Made by a program: the position numbers and the translations under genes
The notes under the pieces: model-generated
What the model saw: the letters and a program-made list of their open reading frames with translations, nothing else
Told to the model about the DNA's origin: nothing
The model's database searches: none
In this document: positions 45,140 to 53,678 of the stretch, piece after piece
Layout of the letters: the number at the start of each line of letters is the position of its first letter
Numbering within the stretch: position 1 is the first letter of the stretch
Assembly (NCBI GenBank): GCA_009823395.1
Contig: CM020506.1
Coordinates: forward strand, 23,894,501 to 23,958,500
Direction of reading: 5' to 3'
Length of the DNA: 64,000 nt
From: Thamnaconus septentrionalis
Lineage: Eukaryota; Chordata; Actinopteri; Tetraodontiformes; Monacanthidae

Positions 45140-45345
45140 ACCTCCTTCCAAAGGGCAGGAGGGTGGTTAGAACAGATACACAATGTGTTCGGTGGTAACC
45201 AATTAGCTCCAGCTTTTCTTTACCCTGACCACGTGTGAGATTACTTCCACGACTCTCATATGGTCCAGGTCCACCTGGGTTCCAACCTCTTTCTTTGGTG
45301 GGCTTTCACCCACACCTGCATCAACCTTCATCGCTGATCCATCCT
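45140..45345 (-). pseudogene. Integrase C-terminal domain, internal region 1 (frame broken)
   Basis: Homologous to the open frame at 49278-49481, with extra bases in several homopolymers that break the frame. See that entry for the domain. Confidence 0.6.
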
Positions 45346-45556
45346 GGAGTTGCATCAGCTAAATAAGCTGCATCTGTTTTGATAAACTTAACAGAAAGTA
45401 GTCATTTCTGCCATCTGGTCATCTTATGGACATAAGTCACTAGTACAGTACTTAACTGTAGGTGCTTAATGCCATGAAATATTCTAACAATATTTTATTA
45501 TTATTTTACTGTAATGAAGTGCAAGACTCTCTAATATCATTCTACCACAATTTAAT

Positions 45557-45558
<2 letters not shown>

Positions 45559-45592
<34 letters not shown>
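45559..45592. repeat. (ATT)n microsatellite, internal region 1
   Basis: About 11 ATT triplets; the same locus occurs in internal region 2 at 49703-49739. Confidence 0.95.
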
Positions 45593-45593
<1 letters not shown>

Positions 45594-46038
45594 GACATTT
45601 CATAGTCTCATGAAAGCCTCTTCCAGTTTAAACTATACGGTTATAAACTTTATATCCAGCCAACCAGTTTGAAGTGACACTTCCGTTCGGGGAAAGCAAT
45701 GGTCCATAGTCAAGTTTATTAATCCTTGAGACACTGGATAAATCTGTATTTCAGCCAGTCAGTCTGTATGACACATTCGTTCCCGGAAGGGACTGACCCA
45801 ATCAAGTTAGTTTACATGAGACACTGAATATACAGTATTATAATCCCAGACACATACATATCTTATTTTATTATTTAATGATTCTATTTTATTTATTTAT
45901 TTATTTACTATAAGATGTCCAACCTGTATCTAATACTATGTTTATGACGTCTCTATAAGAACATATTATTAAAGTACTTAGGCCTCTATTTTAATATTTT
46001 ATAATATAGAGACATTCACCAATGCTCTCCCTAGTAAT

Positions 46039-46476
46039 GTGCCTGAACAGCACACCTTCTCACACTTATCCCATATCAACAACATAACCCAGTCAGCTTA
46101 CTTCCACTTACACAACATCAACCTCCTTGACCTTCTCTTACCCTCACACCACTGCCATTCTGGTCCACAGTCTTGTCACTTCCTGACTGACTGCTGCAAC
46201 TCTCCTCTGTTTGGACTCTCTCAAAAAGCACACAAAACTACAATCTGCAGCTTGTGTCATTACAGGACTCCGTCCACTCAGCACATTAAACCCATCATGC
46301 AACAGCTCCACTCTTCTCCATCACCTACTTTATCTAATACAAAATTCTTTTCGCTTCACCTTCAAGCCAATCCACCACCATATCTTCTTCATCTCCACAT
46401 CACCACATTCATTAATCTTCTCAAAACTAAACATATTCTGTTGCAGTTTTTGACCCTAAGTGTCAAAACAAAATGA
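46039..46476 (+). pseudogene. LINE ORF2 3' fragment, antisense within the LTR element
   Basis: The plus-strand open frame contains D-C-C-N-S-P-L-F-G-L-S-Q-K-A, then R-T-P-S-T-Q-H-I-K-P-I-M-Q-Q-L-H-S and further P-P-P-Y-L. This is the thumb/C-terminal part of the reverse transcriptase of fish L2/CR1/Rex-type LINEs (pattern D-Y-C-N-x-L-L-x-G-L-x-x-K and T-x-x-H-I-x-P-x-L-x-x-L-H-W-L-P). Heavily degraded: the L-H-W-L-P core Trp is lost. The same fragment is in internal region 2, so it was inserted before the tandem duplication. Confidence 0.65.
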
Positions 46477-46700
46477 CGCCGAACGTCCTTTCTTGTAAAT
46501 AACAACAAATAAAATTCACAAAAACAAAATTCTGGCGCAAACGTCCTTCTTGAAAAGAACAAAATAAAATTCACAAAAACAAAATTCTGCGAAAGCGCCT
46601 TCTTGAAAAAAGAACAAAAATAAAATTCACAAAACAAAATTTGCTTTGAAACGCCTTCTTGAAAAGAACAAAATAAAATTTACAAAAACAAAATTCAAAA
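46470..46700. repeat. Minisatellite 1 (~55-bp unit), internal region 1
   Basis: About four units built on CGTCCTTCTTGAAAAGAACA followed by AAATAAAATTCACAAAAACA. It merges into minisatellite 2, which shares the CGTCCT and AAAACAAAATAAAA parts. Confidence 0.85.
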
Positions 46701-47278
46701 CTTCAGATCGTACGTCCTACTTTCCGAGCATTACCTCGTCATATTTAAAACAAAATAAAAATTCAGACCGTACGTCCTACTTTCCGAGCATTACCTCGTC
46801 ATATTTAAAACAAAATAAAAACTTAGATCGTACGTCCTACTTTCCCGAAGCATTACCGCGGTCATATTTAAAACAAAAATAAAACTTCAGATCGTACGTC
46901 CTTACTTTCCGGAGCATTACCGTCTGGCCATATTTAAAACAAAATAAAACATTCAGACTGTACGTCCTACTTTCCCGAGCATTACCCCTCGCCATATTTA
47001 AAACAAAAATAAAAATTCGTGACCGGATAGTCTCTACTGCTCCGAAAGAGCATTACCTCGTCATATTTAAAACAAAAAATAAAAATTCAGACTGTGACGT
47101 CCTACTTTCCGGAGCATTTACCTCGTCATATTTAAAACAAAAAATAAAAACTTCAGACCGTATTGTCCTACTTTCCGAAGCATTACCTGCGCCATATTTA
47201 AAACAAAATTCAAAACTTCAGATCATATTGCCCTGCACCTTTGTTAATACCTCTGTCATAATTAAAACAAAAAATAAA
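46701..47278. repeat. Minisatellite 2 (~61-bp unit), internal region 1
   Basis: Roughly nine to ten units with TACGTCCTACTTTCCGAGCA and TTACCTCGTCATATTTAAAA, then an A-rich spacer. On the element's own strand this lies about 200 bases downstream of the primer binding site, i.e. in the 5' leader region. Confidence 0.9.
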
Positions 47279-47484
47279 ACATAAAAATGGTAAAAAATAA
47301 TTCCAAGTATCTTGCTCTTCTATCTAGGACACTTCACAGAACAGTCGACAACCAAACTTTAGAATGTCCAATATGCAGAATTTCCATCTAAACAGGCATC
47401 TGCTTTACCTTTTGTTGCCGCTTGTCGTTGTTGTCCCCAAAAAGTGACCTGTGGTGTCTAATCATATTCCTTTTGTCCTTCCGC

Positions 47485-47501
47485 ATCACGTCGGGTCACC
47501 A
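47485..47501 (-). promoter_or_regulatory. Primer binding site, tRNA-Trp type (one base short)
   Basis: On the minus strand TGGTGACCCGACGTGAT lies three bases inside the end of LTR C. It matches the copy at 51618-51635 except for one missing C in a CCCC run. Its complement is the 3' end of vertebrate tRNA-Trp. Confidence 0.8.
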
Positions 47502-47504
47502 AAT

Positions 47505-48247
47505 TGTTGGTTTGTTCCTTTACCTAATATCATGCTACCAAACCAAGTGTGTTCGTTTAATGAGGAAAAGAGACAAATAGAATCTGAACAAGTTTAGTGC
47601 AAAGAAGAACAAGACATTTGTTACAGAGATCTGATGAGAGATCTCTGGAGTCGGAAGTCCTGGCCGCCGTCGGAGTCAGACTGACTCCTTTCTCCCAAGA
47701 AAGTCCTTAAATGCAAACCCAAACAATCTGACTCCTGATCTGAATGTCTTCCAGTGTCGTCCTCTGATTGGTTGTCCATTCTTCAACCTTCGGTTTGCTG
47801 GCAGTTACTGTCATTGTTTGTGAATCAGGAAGCAGGTCCTTATTTGGCCGTGAGCCAAATGGTCCATCCTTCCTTCCGTGTGACCTGTTGAAACCATTCT
47901 GCAGCAAGACAAGCCTCAGGTCACAAGTTCCCATCCCTGTGACTGCATGGGTCGTGAAACTGTATGACGGTCGCAAAGTTAGCACTTCCTTCAGCTGACC
48001 ACCATCTGGTCACCCCAGGTCACTGTTTGCGAGACTTAATGAGTTACACAGTCTTTCCTCACAAGGTTTTCACCCCCCAGGGCACTGATCATGATCATCA
48101 ATATATACACCAATGCACTACATATAGTAATATTCAATACATTTATACATTCAACTCAATGTAATAACTCCAACATATAAATGTAATGTTACAAATATAA
48201 TAACACAATATGCAATGATGCATGATGTTAAATATCAGATTACAACA
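47505..48247 (-). mobile_element. LTR C: shared middle LTR
   Basis: Full-length LTR with a primer binding site on its low side and a polypurine tract on its high side. It serves at once as 5' LTR of internal region 1 and 3' LTR of internal region 2. No target-site duplication flanks it, as expected if it arose by recombination. Confidence 0.9.
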
Positions 48248-48604
48248 GTCCTTCTTTTGGCTAGCCTACGCTAGGCCACCCATAAACAAATCTTCGAACA
48301 CAGTACTGGGCTTTGACTTTTTTCACCAAATAATTCATCATTGGCGTTCTCCATCTGAAGTTCAACCAGTACAGTTGTGTTTCTCACCTTGTATCAGAGT
48401 AACACTTCATTGACTGCATAACAAAACAATGTATTGACTACATGAACAATAGTTTCTCCAGAATGAAACAGTAACATCACAAAACCAAGCAGATACTGTA
48501 TAGAATGGAATGGAATGTCATCAAATCCAAAGTCCACATGATCAACAATCTGTAGTCATCTGGAACCCCTAGGGATCCCAAAAAGCATCAATGGGTGGAC
48601 AATC

Positions 48605-48871
48605 TCAAGTGAGATCGGCTGCTAGGGTCACTCTCCTCTCTCTGGCTGGTGGAGCAGGCACCCCTTTGACCCCAAAAAGGTCAATGATAACAACGGTCGT
48701 AAATGGCGCCGGTGCCTGACCATTTGAGGGACGGCAGCAAAACAATTCCAACCCCATGATACCACCACAGGTCCCCAGGACATGCTGAGAAGTGAGAGGC
48801 ATTGTTCCATGATGACACTGATTACAGAGGCAATACAAATACGTTCTTCCTAAAGAAAAACTGACACTCAC
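48605..48871 (-). pseudogene. Possible env surface fragment, internal region 2
   Basis: 88-codon minus-strand frame homologous to 44538-44795, with C-L-C-N-Q-C and G-T-C-G-G. Same weak argument from Cys pattern and position. Confidence 0.25.
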
Positions 48872-49277
48872 AGATTTGGTTCATTCTGAAACAGCACAAA
48901 ATGTAGAGTGTTCTTTCTTACTCTTTTTCAAACATCATTTATTGGTATTATTATTTCTACTTTAGTCTATTTGAAATAAACCCTAATTGATTACTTCATT
49001 CATTCATTTATTTATAGCCACCTCCAAAGTCAATCATCCAAAAAATCTGAAAAACTGAATGCTTATTCAGTATTTCAACACAAAGCCCCTAAAGTCATTA
49101 CTGACCTATACAGGCCATCAACCGCCCTCTGGATAGCCCCAGTTGAAATAACTGAACAATTACAAAAAGAAAGTGTTAATTTTAACCAAGGTTTTGAGTG
49201 AGAAGAAATAAAAAGGATTAGGCAGATATTTTACAATTATTTAATGTTAGCTCTCACTCAATTCATCCAAATCTCCT

Positions 49278-49481
49278 CTAACCTCCTTTCAAAGGAGCAG
49301 GAGGGTGGTTGAACAGATACACAATGTGTTCAGTGGTACCAATTAGCTCCAGCTTTTCTTTTACCTGGACTACGTGTGAGATTACTTCCACGACTTCATA
49401 TGGTCCAGTCCACCTGGGTTCCAGCCTCTTTCTTTGCGGGCTTTCACCCACACCTGCATCAACCTTCATCGCTGGATCCAT
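49278..49481 (-). pseudogene. Integrase C-terminal domain, internal region 2
   Basis: A 67-codon open frame. The motif R-W-T-G-P-Y-E-V-V-E-V-I preceded by K-R-L-E-P, then V-Q-V-K, then a P-P-A-P end, is the SH3-like C-terminal fold of retroviral integrase (pattern K-x-x-W-x-G-P-Y-x-V). The catalytic core that should precede it upstream (higher coordinates) is absent. It gives the coding orientation of the element as minus, agreeing with the primer binding site. Confidence 0.75.
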
Positions 49482-49701
49482 CCTGGAGTTGCATCAGCTA
49501 AAATAAGCTGCATCTGTTTTGATAAAACTTAATGTAGTTAGTCATTTCTGCCATCTAGTCATCTTATGGACATAAGTCACTAGTACAGTGCTTAACTGTA
49601 GGTGCTTTAATGCCATGAAATATTCTAACAATATTTTTATTATTTATTTTACTGTAATGAAGTACCAAGACTCCTCTATCATCATTCTACCACAATTTAA
49701 T

Positions 49702-49702
<1 letters not shown>

Positions 49703-49738
<36 letters not shown>

Positions 49739-49739
49739 G
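49703..49739. repeat. (ATT)n microsatellite, internal region 2
   Basis: Counterpart of 45559-45592. Confidence 0.95.
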
Positions 49740-50170
49740 ACATTTCATAGTCTCATGAAAGCCTCTTCCAGTTTAAACTATACGGTTATAAACTTTTATA
49801 TCCAGCCAACCAGTTTGTATGACACTTTCGTTCCGAGCAACTGGTCCAGTCAAGTTATTAACTTGAGACATTGGATAAATCTGTATTCTCAGCCAGTCAG
49901 TCTGTATGACACATCGCTGCCGAGCGACTGACCCAATCATCAGTTAGTTTACTTGAGACACTGAAATACAGTATTATAACTGAATACATACATATCTTAT
50001 TTTATTATTTAATGATTCTATTTTATTTATTTATTTATTTACTATAAGATGTCCAACCTGTATTCAATACTATGTTTTATGACGCCTCATAAGAACATAT
50101 TATTAAAGTACTTGGCCTCTATTTTTAATATTTATAACCATAGAGCATTCACCAATGCTCTCTCCTAGTA

Positions 50171-50533
50171 ATGTGCCTGAACAGCACACCTTCACTTATC
50201 CCATATCAACAACATACAACCCAGTCAGCTTACTTCCACTTACACAACATCAACCTCCTTGACCTTCTCTTACTCCTCACACCACTGCTATTCTGGTCCA
50301 CAGTCTTGTCACTTCCTGACTCGACTGCTGCAACTCTCCCTCTGTTTGACCTCTCTCAAAAAAGCACACAAAACTACAATCTGCGGCTTGTAAGTCATTA
50401 CAAGGACTCCCAGTCCACTCAGCACATTAAACCCATCATGCAACAGCTCCACTCTCTCCATCACCTACTTTATCTAATACACAAAATTCTTTTCTGCTCA
50501 CCTTCAAGCCAATCCACCACCATATCTTTCTGA
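50171..50533 (+). pseudogene. LINE ORF2 3' fragment, copy in internal region 2
   Basis: Same LINE reverse-transcriptase tail as 46039-46476, with the Q-S-T-Q-H-I-K-P-I-M-Q-Q-L-H block and small indels. Confidence 0.6.
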
Positions 50534-50609
50534 TCTCCACATCACCACATTCATTAATCTTCTCAAAACTAAACATATTCTGTTGCAGTTTGACCCTAGT
50601 GTCAAAACA

Positions 50610-50840
50610 AAATGACGCGAACGTCCTTTCTTGTAAAATAACAAAATAAAATTCACAAAAACAAAATTCTGGCGCAAACGCGTTCTCTCTTGAAAAGAAC
50701 AAAATAAAATTCACAAAAACAAAATTCTGGCGCAAACGCCTCTACTTGAAAAGAACAAAATAAAATTCACAAAAACAAAATTCTGGGCGCGCCTCTTCTT
50801 GAAAAGAACAAAATAAAATTCTATAAAAAACAAAATTCAA
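50610..50840. repeat. Minisatellite 1, internal region 2
   Basis: About four ~55-bp units, same unit as 46470-46700. Confidence 0.85.
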
Positions 50841-51400
50841 AAACTTCAGATCAGACGTCCCTACTTCCGAGCATTACCGTCATATTTAAAACAAAATAAA
50901 AATTCAGACCGTGACGTCCTGCTTTCCTAGAACATTACCTGCTCACATATTTAAAACAAAAAATAAAAACTTCAGATCGTACGTCCTACTTTCCGAGCAT
51001 TACCTCGTCATATTTAAAACAAAAATAAAAACTTCAGATCGTGACGTCCTACTTTCCCGAGCATTACCTCGCCATATTTAAAACAAAAATAAAAACATTC
51101 AGACTGTACGTCCTACTTTCCGAGCATTACCTCGTCATATTTAAAACAAAAATAAAAATTCAGACCAGTCGTCCTACTTTCCGAGCATTACCTCGTCATA
51201 TTTAAACAAAAATAAAAATTCAGACCATGCGTCCTACTTTCCGAGCATTACCTCGTCATATTTAAAACAAAAATAAAAAACTTCAGACCCAGACGTCCCT
51301 GCTTTCCGAGCATTACCTCGTCATATTTAAACAAAATTCAAAACTTCAGATCATACGGTCCTACTTTCCGAGCATTACCGTCACATAATTAAAACAAATA
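50841..51400. repeat. Minisatellite 2, internal region 2
   Basis: About nine ~61-bp units, same unit as 46701-47278. Confidence 0.9.
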
Positions 51401-51617
51401 AAACATAAAAATGGTAAAAATAATTCCAAGTATCTTGCTCTTCTATCTAGGACACTTCACAGAACACTGACAACCAAACTTTAGAATGTCCAATATGCAG
51501 AACTTGATCTAAACAGGCATCTGCTTTACCTTTTTGTTGCCGCTTGACACACGTTGTCAGTTGTCCCCAAAAGTGACTTACGTTGTGGTGTACAATCTCA
51601 TTCCTTTGTCCTTCCGC

Positions 51618-51635
51618 ATCACGTCGGGGTCACCA
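51618..51635 (-). promoter_or_regulatory. Primer binding site for tRNA-Trp
   Basis: Minus strand TGGTGACCCCGACGTGAT, three bases after the CCAACA end of LTR D. From knowledge of vertebrate tRNA-Trp, whose 3' end is ATCACGTCGGGGTCACCA, all 18 bases pair. Primer tRNA-Trp is used by some gammaretrovirus-like ERVs. Confidence 0.9.
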
Positions 51636-51638
51636 AAT

Positions 51639-52369
51639 TGTTGGTTTGGTTCCTTTACCTAATATCATGCTACCAAACCGCGTGTTCGTTTAATGAGGAA
51701 AAGACAAATAGAATCTGAACAAGTTTTAGTGCAAAGAAGAACAAGACATTTGTTACAGAGATCTGATGAAGAGAGATCTGGAGTCGAGTCTGGCGTCGCG
51801 GGAGTCAGACTGACTCCCTTTCTCCCAAGAAAGTCCTTAAATGCAAACCCAAACAATCTGACTCCTGATCTGAATGTCTTCTCCAGTGTCGTCCCTCTGA
51901 TTGGTTGTCCATTCTTCAACCTTCGGTTGCTGGGTGTTACTGTCATTGTTTGTGAATCAGGAAGCAGGTCCTTATTTGGCCGTGAGCCAAATGGTCCATC
52001 CTTCCTTCGGTGTGACCTGTTGAAACCATTCTGCAGCAAGACAAGCCTCAGGTCACAAGTTCCCATCCTGTGACTGTATGGGTCGCAAACTTTATGACGG
52101 GTCGCAAAAACTTCCTTCAGCTGACCACTATCTGGTCACCCCAGGTCACTGTTTATGAGACTTAATGAGTTACACAGTCTTTCCTCACAAGGTTTCCAAC
52201 ACCCCAGGGCACTGATCATGATCATCAAATATACACCAATGCACTACATATAGTAACATTCAATACATTTATACATTCAACTCAGTATGTGCTCCAACAT
52301 ATAAATGTAATGTTACAATATAATAGCACAATATGCAATGATGCATGATGTTAAATATCAATTACAACA
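51639..52369 (-). mobile_element. LTR D: 5' LTR of tandem retroelement
   Basis: Full-length LTR with the primer binding site on its inner side and the GTCT target duplication (52370-52373) on its outer side. On the minus strand it is the first LTR of the array. Confidence 0.9.
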
Positions 52370-52373
52370 GTCT
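52370..52373. repeat. Target-site duplication GTCT, right
   Basis: Matches 43348-43351. A 4-bp duplication is typical for gammaretrovirus-like integration. Confidence 0.8.
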
Positions 52374-53400
52374 CCTCCTCAGGTGTTCCATCTCTTCCTC
52401 AGTTGGAAGTCATCTCCGTTGTCGAGTCTGATGCCGTGGGTTCTCGGTCGCCGCGCTGTGGTGGCACAGTTGGACGAAAGCGGTTGGATCAGGCAGGGCT
52501 GCTGGCGGAGCAGATGGCTGAACTGCTGTGAATGGCACAGCTGCTGGAGGGCTTCTGCTACGACTGGGCGTGGCTGCGGCGTTGGCGGGGTTGTGCAGGG
52601 TGGGCTCGTGGCAGAGCTGCTTGAGGATGAGCCGGAGGAGGGTGAGACGGGCATGTCCAGGAGAGGGTCCCTCAGGCCTGTAAGAGAGGATACAGGACCG
52701 ATTTTGTGCATGTGAATGTTGCGTGTGTGGCTGCTTTTCCATCTCCTTTTCTCCCTCCTCCTGGGGTGTGTGTGAGTGTGCACCCTCTGCCGTTATCTCG
52801 GTCACCCCTGTGCTCCAGCGCACAGCGCTGTTCATTACGTTTTTTACTTGTTTCCTGTCCCTGACTTCTGCTTCAGTTTTCCAGAATGAGAAAACACCTT
52901 TCATGATCTTTGATCATTTGAATTTCCACCTGTTTGGTTTTTCTTTTTGTAACCTTTCCCTCGGCTATCTTCAGCTTATCCCGGAGTTTTCCAATTCCTC
53001 CATACTCAGCGATCCCCTCTGAGGAAACCACACTTTTCAACCCACATCCAACATATCAAGACAATCTGGACCCGTGTTTCTTCCGCATGTCATCCACAAT
53101 TTGTCCCCCCTGGGGAAGCGGCGCTTAATCATCTTGCTCTCAGTTCTTCCCCATCCCTGTCTGAACCCTGTGCTTGTAGCTGCTTTCAGGCGTCCCTGTG
53201 CCCCCCTTTTTCTTACTCAGGCGCAAAAAGGTGAGAAAAAATTCACCCTTGATTGCTTAATCACCAAGGCTTGCCGCTCAGCCTTCACCAACCTTCTTGG
53301 ATATCTGGTGGCGGGACAGAACCCGACCAACACCGCGCTCTGTGCTGGGACGCGGTGATTCACAATCACCGCCTACCACCACAAGCGCCTAACGCATGCG
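52374..53400 (-). pseudogene. ERV-2 gag remnant, 5' portion (matrix and Pro-rich region)
   Basis: Minus-strand frames at 52379-52904 are open for over 130 codons and rich in Pro, Ser, Ala and Arg, as in the linker between matrix and capsid of gammaretrovirus-like Gag. Further upstream (about 53130-53060) short blocks such as W-M-T-C-G-R suggest matrix. The end near 52379 lies directly before the insertion point, after which the capsid continues at 43347. Assignment rests on position and composition more than on motifs. Confidence 0.45.
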
Positions 53401-53672
53401 TTCCGTCCTGTACTGGGACCGTTGCGTGGGCGACAAGCGGAAAAACCCGGTCACTGTTGGGCCTGGAAGAAGAACAATTACTTCTCACCCGATCTCTGGA
53501 TCAGCACTCTCTCTCCAGGTTCGTTGGATGAGCGATGAAACCCGATCAGATCCACTCTTAGGCGCGATCCTCTAGTCTCTGAATGCTTGGTTCGGTAGAG
53601 GAGGCGAAGAGTTTCCTCTGTTCCTGGTCCATTGACCCTCGGCGTCCCAGAGTTTCACCGGCGGGTCTCCAG
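53401..53672 (-). other. ERV-2 leader with possible primer binding site
   Basis: Non-coding, upstream of gag on the minus strand. At 53651-53671 the minus strand reads TGGAGACCCGCCGGTGAAAC, shaped like a primer binding site (starts TGG, CCC near position 7). I cannot match it to a specific tRNA. If correct, the 5' LTR should follow at 53672 and beyond, but satellite is there instead. Confidence 0.3.
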
Positions 53673-53678
53673 CTATCA

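Larger units (their letters stand above)
44105..47484 (-). mobile_element. Internal region 1 of tandem retroelement (~3.4 kb)
   Basis: Bounded by the polypurine tract beside LTR B and the primer binding site beside LTR C. It is the homologue, almost segment for segment, of 48248-51617. In minus-strand order it holds a leader, two minisatellites, an antisense LINE fragment, AT-rich filler with an ATT microsatellite, an integrase C-terminal domain and a weak env-like stretch. Gag, protease, RT and the integrase core are absent, so the element is defective. The unlabelled parts (44120-44537, 44800-45130, 45350-46030) are AT-rich, and I see no genes in them. Confidence 0.8.
48248..51617 (-). mobile_element. 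Internal region 2 of tandem retroelement (~3.4 kb)
   Basis: Near-identical layout to internal region 1, shifted by about 4.14 kb. It starts (minus strand) at the primer binding site 51618-51635 and ends at a polypurine stretch (CCAAAAGAAGGAC on minus) at 48248-48260. Differences from region 1 are mostly single-base indels in homopolymers. Unlabelled parts (48262-48604, 48872-49277, 49482-50170) are AT-rich with no gene seen. Confidence 0.8.

Noticed and set aside
46701..47278. Regularly spaced ~61-bp repeat as CRISPR or origin iterons
   Set aside because: The whole unit is repeated, without variable spacers, and it lies in a retroelement leader in duplicate. It is a minisatellite.
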